From NCBI GenBank assembly GCA_003134995.1, contig PLDC01000002.1:47392-111391 (forward strand): a stretch of 64,000 nucleotides of DNA. The letters are read 5' to 3'. The position numbers and the translations under genes are program-made. Origin of the DNA: Acidobacteriaceae bacterium (lineage in GTDB: Bacteria > Acidobacteriota > Terriglobia > Terriglobales > Acidobacteriaceae). Below are positions 7,552-14,665 of the stretch, in pieces (the stretch's first letter is position 1; every line of letters starts with the position of its first letter). Under the pieces are notes generated by a model. It did no database searches. It worked only from the letters and a program-made list of their open reading frames with translations, and had not been told where the DNA came from.

Positions 7552-7794
7552 TAACCCCTGCTTCCGCTGAAAGTTTCTAGAGCTCTCTTCAAGCCCTCTG
7601 CGGGATTCGCCCTAATGCGAACGCAGTACTGATTTTTCCTCAGCGCGCATATTTCCAACCAACTTTTCGCCGAGCAACATACTCCAACCTGCCGGGTTTA
7701 CATAGACACCACTTCGTCAACGAAATCGGCCCGGTCATGGCGCTTGAATTCTCGGGTCAGCGCGCCGGGCAAAGGAAAACATAAGGAAAACATA

Positions 7795-9291
7795 ATGAAA
7801 ACTCACCCTGTTGTGCGTTTGTTTGCATTCGCGCTTCTGCTGCTGGCTATTCCCGCAGCTCTCTCTTCCACATCTTCTGCGCAGATCGGCATCGGAGTCT
7901 CGGTGCGCGTCGGTCCGCCCGCATTGCCGGTTTACGAGCAACCACTGTGTCCTGGCGCCGGTTTTCTATTCACCCCCGGCTACTGGGGATGGAGCGACGA
8001 TGCCGGCTACTACTGGGTGCCCGGCACCTGGGTCGAAGCTCCTGAAGCAGGCCTGTTGTGGACTCCCGGCTACTGGGGATGGAACGAAGGCGCCTTTGCC
8101 TGGAATGAAGGTTACTGGGGGCCGCAGATCGGCTTCTACGGAGGGATTAATTACGGCTTCGGTTACGGCGGCGAAGGCTTCTTCGGCGGCGAGTGGCGCG
8201 GCGGAGCGTTCTTCTACAACACGGCCGTAATGAATGTGAACTCAACTTCGATCACCAACGTGTACGTAAATCGCGAAGTGATCGTGAATAACGAATCGCA
8301 CGTAGCCTTCAACGGCGGCACCGGCGGAGTGTCGGCGCGTCCCACGGCGGAGCAAGAGGCTTATGGCCGCGAACGGCACACGCCTCCTTCAGCCTCGCAG
8401 GTTTCGCACGCACGCGAAGCGAGCCGCAATCCTGAGATGGCCGCATCGCGCAATCACGGAGCGCCCGCTGTAGCGGCGACCGCGCGTCCCGGCGAATTCA
8501 GTGGAGCCGGCGTAGTCCGCGCCAAGTCTGCCGGAGCGCCCTATCACGCTCCTGCTATGTCATCTAAGGAAGCGCGCGCCACCGGCAGGACTCATGCGTC
8601 TTCACGCACAGCAGGCGCAACACGGAGCAGTCGTCCAGCAAGCGCATCGCGGACGAAAACTCCATCGACTACCGCGAAGTCTCATCCGTCGACCGAACCG
8701 CGTGCGAAGACCACCACGCACGCAACGTCACCCGCAACATCGAGGGCAAGCACTCCGAGAGAGAGCGCACCGAAGACGGCCCACACGACTGCGCCGAAGA
8801 CGAGCACCGCCCATGAGAGCGCTCCGAGAACGAGCCACACGGCTTCGTCCAAGGCAAGCACGCCGCGGGCAAGCACGCCGAAAACGAGTCATACGACGAC
8901 GGCGAGGACGAGCACTTCGCATGAGAGCACACCGAAGGCGACTCACACTGCAGCGCCTAAGACGAGCGCGTCGCATGAGAGCACGCCCCGCGCAACCCAC
9001 ACTGCCGCGCCGAAAACGAGCGCGTCGCACGAGAGCGCACCGAAGGCTATGCATACGTCTGCACCGAAAGAGAGCGCTCCCAGGGAGAGTGCGCCGAAGG
9101 CAACCCACTCCGCTGCGCCCAGGACAAGCACTCCGCATGAGAGCGCGCCGAAGCCAGCAAGCCACACTGCGCCGACGCATACTGCGCCAACGCATATCGC
9201 TTCGGCAAAGCCGGCACCGGCCCCGAGGCCAGCTGCCGCGCCGAAGCCGCAAAGGCAGACCGCTCCTCCGCCGACGAAGAAAGAGAAATGA
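7795..9291 (+). CDS. Secreted YXWGXW-repeat protein with long Ser/Thr/Ala/Pro/Lys repeat tail
   Basis: The start at 7795 places a signal peptide (MKTHPVVRLFAFALLLLAIPAALSS). Residues ~45-125 carry aromatic repeats GYWGWSDDAGYYW, GTWVEAPEAG and GYWGWNEGAFAW, typical of YXWGXW-repeat envelope proteins. After a Gly/Tyr/Phe-rich zone and a conserved-looking middle region, the last ~250 residues are low complexity. An imperfect ~16-residue unit (APKTS.SHESAP.ATHTA) recurs about ten times, giving a very basic histidine-containing tail that could bind surfaces, nucleic acid or metal. Function unknown. A hairpin terminator follows. Confidence 0.8.
   Translation: MKTHPVVRLFAFALLLLAIPAALSSTSSAQIGIGVSVRVGPPALPVYEQPLCPGAGFLFTPGYWGWSDDAGYYWVPGTWVEAPEAGLLWTPGYWGWNEGAFAWNEGYWGPQIGFYGGINYGFGYGGEGFFGGEWRGGAFFYNTAVMNVNSTSITNVYVNREVIVNNESHVAFNGGTGGVSARPTAEQEAYGRERHTPPSASQVSHAREASRNPEMAASRNHGAPAVAATARPGEFSGAGVVRAKSAGAPYHAPAMSSKEARATGRTHASSRTAGATRSSRPASASRTKTPSTTAKSHPSTEPRAKTTTHATSPATSRASTPRESAPKTAHTTAPKTSTAHESAPRTSHTASSKASTPRASTPKTSHTTTARTSTSHESTPKATHTAAPKTSASHESTPRATHTAAPKTSASHESAPKAMHTSAPKESAPRESAPKATHSAAPRTSTPHESAPKPASHTAPTHTAPTHIASAKPAPAPRPAAAPKPQRQTAPPPTKKEK
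8740..9180 (+). repeat. Degenerate ~48-bp coding tandem repeat
   Basis: The DNA coding the C-terminal tail repeats with a period near 48 bases (about 16 codons). Recurring cores include GCGCCGAAGACGAGC and CATGAGAGC. Strong local repetition makes it prone to copy-number change. Confidence 0.65.
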
Positions 9292-9332
9292 GGTCGTCCG
9301 TGCGTCGCGGATAAAACTCGGAAGCTGAGACA

Positions 9333-9366
9333 AGGTCAGTGCTGATTCCAGCACTGGCCTTTTTTC
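9333..9366 (+). terminator. Rho-independent terminator
   Basis: AGGTCAGTGCT and AGCACTGGCCT form an 11-bp stem (one G-U pair) with a 6-base loop, followed by TTTTTT. It lies ~40 bases after the YXWGXW gene stop. Confidence 0.85.
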
Positions 9367-9397
9367 GGTAGTGGTCAATGTGGATACGTTTTGAAAG

Positions 9398-9456
9398 GGC
9401 GTGGCTTCAGCCACGCCGCAAATGCCTCAAGTCGATCGCGGCTTCAGCCGCTGCGG
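9398..9456. repeat. Pair of REP-like palindromes
   Basis: GGCGTGGCTTCAGCCACGCC (9398-9417) and GCGGCTTCAGCCGC (9438-9451) are two perfect dyads sharing the core GGCTTCAGCC. The flanks TTTTGAAA and TTTTCAA also face each other. This looks like a dispersed palindromic element. Confidence 0.65.
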
Positions 9457-9757
9457 GGTCCGCTTTTCAACGGCATGACTGATACTTTTCCCTGCAAGTT
9501 CCCGGATTCCCAGACGTTCCTATCGAGAGAGAGGCGTTAGCCGTGCTGGTTCCGCGTCCACACGAAAGTGCGGGAGCGCGCTCGGCCCGGAATTTTCTCT
9601 GCTACAATTTTTTACAACGGTGGCTGCGCGAAGATCGTATTCTGATTGCATCGAAAGACGTGGCTGGATGAAAGCTCCCGCGCGTCGGCAAATGGTGTAG
9701 GGCAGGTCCAGACAGGTTGCAAGCCGGGCAAGCGCGCCCAAGGAGTCTTAGATCACT

Positions 9758-10477
9758 ATGTCGTCCGCAAAAAAAAGCAAACTCCGACTGGCCGGCGCCT
9801 TCGCCGTGCTCGCAACCCTGGCCCTGGCAGTAAGCTGCACCGGCTTTTTTCAGAACCCAACCGTCTCAAGCATCACGATTGATCCGCCCAATCCGACGGT
9901 AGCCTTTGGTCCTAATGCGGTCTCCGTGCAGCTGGTAGCGGCGGCCACGTACAACGATGGCAGCACGGGGAACCTCACTGCGGGCACAAGTTGCACCGGG
10001 AACACGGTCTGTTGGTCCAGTTCCGATCCGACCGTCGCATCTCTCACTACGGGCGGCCTGTTGACGGGACTTTCAGCAGGAACGACAACCATTACTGCAG
10101 CATCAGGCTCCGTTACCGCCACAACCACGGCTACCGCAGCCGAAGTCGTCACTTCCATGATCATAACGCCGGCCACTTCGGGTATTACCGCCAATGGCAC
10201 CGACACGGCGAACTTCACGATCACGGGGACGACGCAGTCCGGGTCTCAGAATATTTCTGCCCTCGTCACGCTTACCCCGGAGAACCCACTCGGGACCGTG
10301 GCCCAAGACGGCGTCGTCAGCTGTATTGCCTCAACCGACTCAAGCGGAGACCCCATCCAGAGCTGCACGGCGTCGTCGAATCTCACGACGCAAACGATAT
10401 ACTATCTGGTAGTTACATATACTGGCTATACCGGCACTGCCACCGTCTATGCAACGCTGACCGTCACGCCCGAGTAG
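9758..10477 (+). CDS. Lipoprotein with bacterial Ig-like (Big2) domain
   Basis: This 239-residue protein has a lipoprotein signal peptide with lipobox LALAVSC (Cys27), then VSSITIDPPNPTVAFGPNAVSVQLVAAATYNDGSTGNLT, WSSSDPTVASLTTGGLLTGLSAGTTTITA (a classic Big2 Ig-like repeat) and a second Ig-like segment VTSMIITPATSGITANGTDTANF. It is probably anchored in the outer membrane or periplasm; such domains mediate adhesion or structure. A strong hairpin follows the stop. Confidence 0.85.
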   Translation: MSSAKKSKLRLAGAFAVLATLALAVSCTGFFQNPTVSSITIDPPNPTVAFGPNAVSVQLVAAATYNDGSTGNLTAGTSCTGNTVCWSSSDPTVASLTTGGLLTGLSAGTTTITAASGSVTATTTATAAEVVTSMIITPATSGITANGTDTANFTITGTTQSGSQNISALVTLTPENPLGTVAQDGVVSCIASTDSSGDPIQSCTASSNLTTQTIYYLVVTYTGYTGTATVYATLTVTPE

Positions 10478-10502
10478 CGCCGCAGCATCTCGAAATCTGG
10501 GT

Positions 10503-10541
10503 GCCCCGCTTCTCGCGTCGTTTGCGAGAAGTGGGGCTTTT
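10503..10541 (+). terminator. Rho-independent terminator between convergent genes
   Basis: GCCCCGCTTCTCGC and GCGAGAAGTGGGGC form a 14-bp stem (one G-U pair) with a 7-base loop followed by TTTT. It lies 26 bases after the Ig-like lipoprotein stop, before the oppositely oriented PIN toxin. Confidence 0.85.
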
Positions 10542-10588
10542 GACTTTGTCTATTCAGGCATTCGTGAGATGAAGCCGAACTATCCCTA

Positions 10589-11002
10589 TCACTCCCCCAG
10601 CAACTGAATTCCCTCGCTCGCGGCGGCAGTCCGCAGTTGCCGGTCCAGCGTAGCCAACGGAATTTTCCGGCGGGAAGCGATCTCCAGGTAAGCGGCGTCG
10701 TAAACCGTAAGCCCGTGCCGCTCGGAGAGAAGTAGAGTGGCGCTCCAGGCTTGGCGGTCGGCTTCTGCATCCACCTTCACGGGCAGCAGCGCAAGGGTGT
10801 CCAACGCGCCATCGCGAAAATCTTCGGAGTGGCGTCCGCGCCTGACATTGAGCTGCAGAACATTCGCGATCTCCCACCGCCATAGCCCCGGCACCCAAGC
10901 GCCATTGATCCTTATCTCATCGACAAGACGCAGAATCGCGTCGGTGGTTTCATTGGCATAGACCCAGGCGAGTGCAACGGAACTATCCAGAATCAGGCTC
11001 AT
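10589..11002 (-). CDS. VapC-type PIN-domain toxin
   Basis: This 137-residue PIN ribonuclease-like protein begins MSLILDSSVALAWVYANE, with the first catalytic Asp in ILDSS, a Trp/Glu helix (LWRWEIANVL), and the second acidic cluster in GLTVYDAAYLEIA followed by LATLDRQLRTAA. VapC toxins cleave tRNA or rRNA. ATG 11002 is chosen because it starts directly at the PIN beta-strand; an in-frame ATG at 11044 would shorten the gap to the antitoxin to 4 bases. It is the second gene of a Phd-VapC-like operon. Confidence 0.88.
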   Translation of the reverse strand: MSLILDSSVALAWVYANETTDAILRLVDEIRINGAWVPGLWRWEIANVLQLNVRRGRHSEDFRDGALDTLALLPVKVDAEADRQAWSATLLLSERHGLTVYDAAYLEIASRRKIPLATLDRQLRTAAASEGIQLLGE

Positions 11003-11048
11003 GCCCGCAACCCCGAGACTTCGAAAACCAGCCTCCGGTTGCAAAGAT

Positions 11049-11330
11049 TCACGGTCGCCCTTCGTCCCGCCACTTCTTCATCTCTTCCCAGTCGAAAGCA
11101 GGCTGCCCCGGATTTTCCCTGGCCAACTGCCGAGCTCGTTCGCGCAGGCGCCCGAATGCCGCTCGCACTCGATCCTGATCGGGCAATTCAGTGTTGGGCA
11201 CGAGCCGGGCGACAGGCTTGCCATGCCTCGTGATCACGATTTCCTCACCGCGTTCTACGCGATCCAGCAAAGTCCCGAGCGTGTTTTTCGCCTCGAACGC
11301 CCCAACTTCGCTCGATGATCGAGATTGCAT
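11049..11330 (-). CDS. Phd/YefM-family antitoxin
   Basis: This 93-residue protein has the Phd/YefM fold pattern: VGAFEAKNTLGTLLDRVERGEEIVITRHGKPVARLVP, then an acidic/aromatic C-terminal tail (DWEEMKKWRDEGRP) that would bind the toxin. It should act as DNA-binding repressor and neutraliser of the downstream PIN toxin. The start codon lies three bases from a perfect 16-bp palindrome that may be its operator. Confidence 0.88.
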   Translation of the reverse strand: MQSRSSSEVGAFEAKNTLGTLLDRVERGEEIVITRHGKPVARLVPNTELPDQDRVRAAFGRLRERARQLARENPGQPAFDWEEMKKWRDEGRP

Positions 11331-11333
11331 CAG

Positions 11334-11349
11334 GCTAGCTTAAGCTAGC
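11334..11349. promoter_or_regulatory. Perfect 16-bp palindrome, candidate operator of the Phd/VapC module
   Basis: GCTAGCTTAAGCTAGC is fully self-complementary and lies 3 bases upstream of the antitoxin start at 11330. Phd-type antitoxins autoregulate by binding palindromes near their own start. Confidence 0.5.
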
Positions 11350-11400
11350 TGAATCGAAGTTTAAAGGTTTCCGTTTCCAGCGCCACCGAGAAGGCCATAT

Positions 11401-11428
11401 AGGACACTGGTATCGAGTATGGTATAAT
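11401..11428 (+). promoter_or_regulatory. Probable sigma-70-like promoter of the second VapBC module
   Basis: AGGACA (11401-11406, 4/6 match to the -35), a 16-base spacer and a perfect TATAAT (11423-11428) lie just before the vapB-like start at 11437. GGTAT occurs twice across the site. The short distance to the start would give an almost leaderless transcript. Confidence 0.45.
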
Positions 11429-11436
11429 TCTTCATC

Positions 11437-11643
11437 ATGGCAACAGCGCGAAAGATTACCGTCGAAATCCCGAATGAGTTGCTGCAGAGGGCGCAAAAGG
11501 CCAGCGGAGCAGGCATTACCCAGACCGTCCGCACCGGACTGCAATTGCTGGCGGCGTCACAGGCTTATGATGATCTCCGCAAGATGCGAGGCAAAGTCCG
11601 ATTCAGCCGGACGTGGCAAGAACTGAAAGATGACCGCGAGTAA
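11437..11643 (+). CDS. VapB-type antitoxin
   Basis: This 68-residue protein begins ARKITVEIPNELLQRAQKASG, a ribbon-helix-helix-like DNA-binding start. It then has ITQTVRTGLQLLAASQAYDDL and a basic/aromatic tail (GKVRFSRTWQELKDD) that likely binds the toxin. It lies 20 bases upstream of a PIN toxin gene, forming a VapBC pair transcribed away from the Phd/VapC pair. Confidence 0.85.
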   Translation: MATARKITVEIPNELLQRAQKASGAGITQTVRTGLQLLAASQAYDDLRKMRGKVRFSRTWQELKDDRE

Positions 11644-11663
11644 AGACGGTCGCCAACATTCCA

Positions 11664-12041
11664 ATGATTGCAGCCGATAGCAGCACATGGATCGCGTTTC
11701 TTGAAGGCGCACCCGGCCACGACACTGAAATACTCGACCAAGCCCTGGCAGACCACCAATCCTTGATGATTCCTGCGGTTTTCACCGAACTCTTTAGCGA
11801 TGCGTCGTTAGCTCCCTCCGTCGCGCGAGGACTTTTAAATATACCGATGATCGAATTGCAGGAGGGATACTGGCATCGCGCCGGCCTCCTGCGTGCGAAG
11901 GTCCTGTCCGAGCGCCGCAAGGCTCGCCTCGGCGATGCACTAATCGCCCAGACCTGCCTCGACCGAAATATTCCTCTTCTAACCCGAGACCAGGATTTCC
12001 GCGCTTTCGCTGACGCCTCTCAACTCGAGCTGGTCTTATAG
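11664..12041 (+). CDS. VapC-type PIN-domain toxin
   Basis: This 125-residue PIN-domain protein has acidic residues in the expected places: MIAADSSTWIAFLEG (Asp5), FTELFSD, ARLGDALIAQTCLDR and LLTRDQDFRAFAD. It is expected to cleave structured RNA and to be blocked by the antitoxin encoded immediately upstream. Length is typical (~125-135). It is followed within 50 bases by a third toxin-antitoxin pair on the same strand. Confidence 0.87.
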   Translation: MIAADSSTWIAFLEGAPGHDTEILDQALADHQSLMIPAVFTELFSDASLAPSVARGLLNIPMIELQEGYWHRAGLLRAKVLSERRKARLGDALIAQTCLDRNIPLLTRDQDFRAFADASQLELVL

Positions 12042-12055
12042 TCGCTTCTGGACGT

Positions 12056-12085
12056 GATACACTGAATGCACGTATTCGATGTATC
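12056..12085. promoter_or_regulatory. 30-bp imperfect palindrome, candidate RelB operator
   Basis: GATACA and TGTATC bound the site, with inner GAAT/ATTC halves; 22 of 30 positions are symmetric. It ends three bases before the ATG of the RelB-like gene, where an autoregulating antitoxin would bind. Confidence 0.55.
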
Positions 12086-12088
12086 CAT

Positions 12089-12316
12089 ATGGCTACCTCC
12101 ATACGACTTTCCGAGAAAGCTGAACAGCGCCTCGACTTCCTCGCAGCCCAAACCGGGCGCACTAAAGCTTTCTACCTGCGGCAGATGATCGAGAACGGGA
12201 TTGATGATCTGGAGGACTATTACCTCGCGGCCGATGTACTTGAGCGCGTCCGTCAGGGCAAAGAAGAGATTTACTCCAGCACCCAAGTGAGAAGCGACCT
12301 TGGCCTGGACGATTGA
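12089..12316 (+). CDS. RelB/DinJ-type antitoxin
   Basis: This 75-residue protein starts MATSIRLSEKAEQRLDFLAAQTGRTKAFYLRQMIENGIDDL, a ribbon-helix-helix domain, followed by an acidic helical tail (ADVLERVRQGKEEIYSS..RSDLGLDD) for toxin binding. Its 3' end overlaps the downstream RelE gene by 17 bases. It may still repress the operon although its partner toxin is frameshifted. Confidence 0.87.
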   Translation: MATSIRLSEKAEQRLDFLAAQTGRTKAFYLRQMIENGIDDLEDYYLAADVLERVRQGKEEIYSSTQVRSDLGLDD

Positions 12317-12571
12317 TTACTCGAAGTCCGCCAGGAATCAACTTAAGAAGCTGGACAAACCGATAGCCCGTCGCATTTTAGACTTCCTGGACAACCGCGT
12401 CGCGAAGCACGATGACCCTCGAACTCTCGGCAAAGCATTGACTGGATCGCTTGGTCCCCTGTGGCGTTATAGAATTAACGATTACCGCATCATTTGGGAG
12501 ATTCAGCACTCAACCGTAAGAATTCTATAAGAATTCTAGTAGTGCGCATCGGCCATCGCAGTGAAGTCTAA
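12300..12571 (+). pseudogene. RelE-type toxin frameshifted by an 11-bp tandem duplication
   Basis: The open frame from 12300 to 12530 encodes 76 residues of RelE (IDYSKSARNQLKKLDKPIARRILDFL, LWRYRINDYRIIWEIQ) and stops early. The 11-mer TAAGAATTCTA occurs twice in tandem at 12517-12527 and 12528-12538. Removing one copy restores the frame through VVRIGHRSEV to a stop at 12569-12571, giving the usual ~86 residues. The lost C-terminal strand carries conserved active-site arginine positions of the RelE family, so the toxin is probably inactive or hypomorphic. A sequencing or assembly error is the main alternative. Confidence 0.8.
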
Positions 12572-12659
12572 TCGCAATCCCCACCCACGCCCACTCGTAA
12601 GTTGCCATCTTCCAAACTCAAAGTATTATCGTAGAGACGGTCGATCCAATTCAGGTTTG

Positions 12660-12718
12660 ACCAACGACTGTTTTTAGCTTGCCCTGAGCCTTGCGAAGGG
12701 ACCAACGACGAACGACGA
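12660..12718. repeat. CCAACGA-unit repeat pair flanking a CCCTGAGC-type repeat, upstream of pfkA
   Basis: ACCAACGACTG (12660-12670) and ACCAACGACGAACGACG (12701-12717) are direct copies of the 7-bp unit seen before atpC. Between them lies GCCCTGAGCCTTGCGAAGGG, an imperfect palindrome of a type widely dispersed in bacteria. The pfkA ATG follows 13 bases later with no Shine-Dalgarno. Confidence 0.55.
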
Positions 12719-12729
12719 TTTTCTATCCT

Positions 12730-13794
12730 ATGTCTGACATTCGCTGCATCGGTATCGCCACCGGAGGCGGAGACGCTCCCGGCCTCAACGCGGTCATTCG
12801 CGCCGCCACCAAAGCTGCCATCCTTAAGTACGGATGGAAGGTCATCGGCATCCCCGATGGCTTCGACGGCCTCATCTGGCCGGAAAAATCTTTCGAACTC
12901 ACGATCAAAGAGATTTCCGGCATTCTGCCGCGTGGCGGAACCATTCTCGGCACCACCAACCGCGGCGATCCCTTTCACTACAGAAGCATCGAGAACGGCA
13001 AGGAAGTCTCCCGCGATATTTCCGGAGAGGTGATCGCCAACGCCGCCAAGCTCGGCATCGACGCCATCATCACCATTGGCGGCGATGGCTCGCAGAAGAT
13101 CGGCCACGAACTTTTTCTAAGGGGAATGAAGATTGTCGGCGTGCCCAAGACCATCGACAACGATCTTTCCGCCACTCAGGTTACGTTCGGCTTCGACACC
13201 GCGCTGCACACCGTGACCGACGCCATCGACAAGATTCACACAACCGCCGCGTCGCACCATCGCGTGATGGTGGTCGAAGTGATGGGCCGCGATTGCGGCT
13301 GGATCGCGCTCGAAGCCGGAATCGCCGGCGGCGCTCACGTCATCCTCATCCCGGAGATCCCCTTTACCGTCGAGCACGTCTGCCGGCTCATCGCCGAGCG
13401 CGAAAAAATGGGCAAGCATTTCACCATCGTAGTGGTGGCCGAAGGTGTGAAGCTTCCGCCGTCGATGAAGGAGAATCGCCGCGCCGGCTCTATCGGCAAC
13501 CTGATCGGCAATGCCATCGGCCATGGGTCGGGCAAAGAGGTGCGGGTCAGCGTGCTCGGCCACATTCAGCGCGGAGGCACGCCTTCGCCCTTCGATCGCA
13601 TTCTGGCGACGCGCTTTGGCGTAGCCGCCGTCGATCTGATCGCCGCTGGAGGTTTCGGCATGATGGTCGCGCTGCACGGCGACTCCATCATTTCGGTCGA
13701 TGTGGCTCACGCCATCGGACATCTGAAGTCGGTCGATCCGCAGGGGGAGTTGGTGCGTGCGGCCCGCGCCATCGGCATAGGATTCGGTGACTAA
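12730..13794 (+). CDS. pfkA: 6-phosphofructokinase
   Basis: This 354-residue PfkA-superfamily enzyme catalyses the committed glycolytic step, phosphorylating fructose 6-phosphate. The motifs are GGDAPGLNAVIRA near the N-terminus, GGDGS at 117-121, PKTIDND at 139-145, EVMGRDCGWIAL, and GHIQRGGTPSPFDR. Gly in GGDGS usually favours ATP, whereas Lys in PKTIDND is found in PPi-dependent and mixed-type enzymes, so the phosphoryl donor is uncertain (ATP more likely). ATG 12730 fits the normal N-terminus (MSDIRCIGIATGGGD). There is no Shine-Dalgarno; a CCAACGA-type repeat lies directly upstream. Confidence 0.93.
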   Translation: MSDIRCIGIATGGGDAPGLNAVIRAATKAAILKYGWKVIGIPDGFDGLIWPEKSFELTIKEISGILPRGGTILGTTNRGDPFHYRSIENGKEVSRDISGEVIANAAKLGIDAIITIGGDGSQKIGHELFLRGMKIVGVPKTIDNDLSATQVTFGFDTALHTVTDAIDKIHTTAASHHRVMVVEVMGRDCGWIALEAGIAGGAHVILIPEIPFTVEHVCRLIAEREKMGKHFTIVVVAEGVKLPPSMKENRRAGSIGNLIGNAIGHGSGKEVRVSVLGHIQRGGTPSPFDRILATRFGVAAVDLIAAGGFGMMVALHGDSIISVDVAHAIGHLKSVDPQGELVRAARAIGIGFGD

Positions 13795-13925
13795 TAGTTG
13801 AGAGGTGAGTTCGCGCCAGAGATTCTTCTTGCTCGCGCTCGCGCCTTCGGGTACCTTCGTAATCTCCCCTAAAAATCTGAAGCGCGCTTCAATAGAGGCG
13901 CATACTTGCATTTGGGATCACAGCG

Positions 13926-14132
13926 ATGAATGTTTTGGAGTTGTGCTTCGTTATCCAATCATGTCTGGCGTTCGGACTGGCTGGACTGATGTGGCCAGAG
14001 AAATTCAGGCCGTTCTTTGAAGTTTTGTTGTTCCCCTGGGCGGCGAGCTACCGCGCGGTTCGGGTCAACAGCATTGCCGCGATCGTTTTGTCTGGTCTGC
14101 TGCTGGCCAGATTAGTTTCAACCCTACAGTAG
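13926..14132 (+). CDS. Small membrane protein of unknown function
   Basis: This 68-residue protein has a hydrophobic N-terminal helix (VLELCFVIQSCLAFGLAGLMW), a middle FEVLLFPWAASYRAV, and a C-terminal helix (SIAAIVLSGLLLARLV), so it should span the membrane twice. The ribosome-binding site is weak. Nothing identifies a family; the hydrophobic pattern argues for a real small protein but does not prove it. Confidence 0.45.
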   Translation: MNVLELCFVIQSCLAFGLAGLMWPEKFRPFFEVLLFPWAASYRAVRVNSIAAIVLSGLLLARLVSTLQ

Positions 14133-14216
14133 TCGTACGCGCTAATTTGCCGAGCGCTCATCGTTGCGGGATGTGCGCATCAAGGTCAGGTACTAGGGCC
14201 GACTCGTGCGAAGCCT

Positions 14217-14274
14217 GTAACTTGTTGATTCTTCGTAAGGCGCTCGTAAGTTGTTGATTCTTCGTTCAAGCGCC
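14217..14274. repeat. Direct repeat pair, TTGTTGATTCTTCGT core
   Basis: Two copies of GTAA(C/G)TTGTTGATTCTTCGT start at 14217 and 14246, each followed by a GC-rich AAGCGC/AAGGCGC end. Their reverse complement (GAAGAATCAA / ATCAACAACTT) is found at 14457 and 14552. Confidence 0.65.
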
Positions 14275-14456
14275 AATTTCAGCATTAGCTAGAAGATAAT
14301 TTTATCAGTAGAGGAGATTCTAGCCCCTCGAAAACTTTGGACGAGCTTTACCCCTGTCCCAAACCTTCGAACGCGCTCCAGGGGGTCTACAACGCAAAGG
14401 CGGGCCATTCTACGCGGGGTTTTGAAGGCGTTTTTCAGCTGAAAGATGTGCGTCCT

Positions 14457-14589
14457 ACGAAGAATCAATGACTTACACCAATAATCAACAACTTAGCCGG
14501 GAGCGAAACCTCAATCACTCGCGATCGCCGGCCGTCGCCTAAGCACCCTCATGAAGAATCAATCACTTCCACCAATTGTCAACAACTTG
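14457..14589. repeat. Two ~37-bp repeats facing the 14.2-kb pair
   Basis: Copies at 14457-14495 and 14552-14589 share GAAGAATCAAT.ACTT.CACCAAT..TCAACAACTT (about 31 of 37 positions identical). Each begins and ends with pieces of the reverse complement of the 14.2-kb repeat, so the group forms a set of facing repeats around ~180 bp. Confidence 0.6.
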
Positions 14590-14625
14590 GCCAGTCGCGA
14601 GAGCGAACAAAAGTTGGAAGCCAGA

Positions 14626-14664
14626 CTCTGAGGACTGAGAACTGAGAACCGAGAACTGAACTCT
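14626..14664. repeat. Heptamer array (GAACTGA units)
   Basis: Five 7-bp units of the GAACTGA/GGACTGA/GAACCGA type end two bases before the stop of the dsbA-like gene (14666, minus strand). The same unit makes the 57.2-kb array. Confidence 0.65.
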
Positions 14665-14665
14665 G

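Larger units (their letters stand above)
9292..9757. other. Gene-free spacer (466 bp)
   Basis: It contains the terminator at 9333, two REP-like palindromes at 9398-9456 and the 5' region of the downstream lipoprotein gene. No coding sequence or clear promoter was recognised in the remainder. Confidence 0.6.
14133..14665. other. Gene-free region (533 bp) rich in short repeats
   Basis: No credible ORF on either strand. It holds two direct copies of a GTTGTTGATTCTTCG-type repeat (14217-14274), two related copies in the other orientation (14457-14495, 14552-14589) and a heptamer array next to the dsbA-like gene. AT content is higher in 14270-14330. A non-coding RNA is possible but not demonstrated. 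Confidence 0.6.

Noticed and set aside
8728..9414. Arg/Cys-rich minus-strand frame opposite the repeat tail
   Set aside because: It arises from translating the coding tandem repeat in antisense and has no signal peptide or domain.
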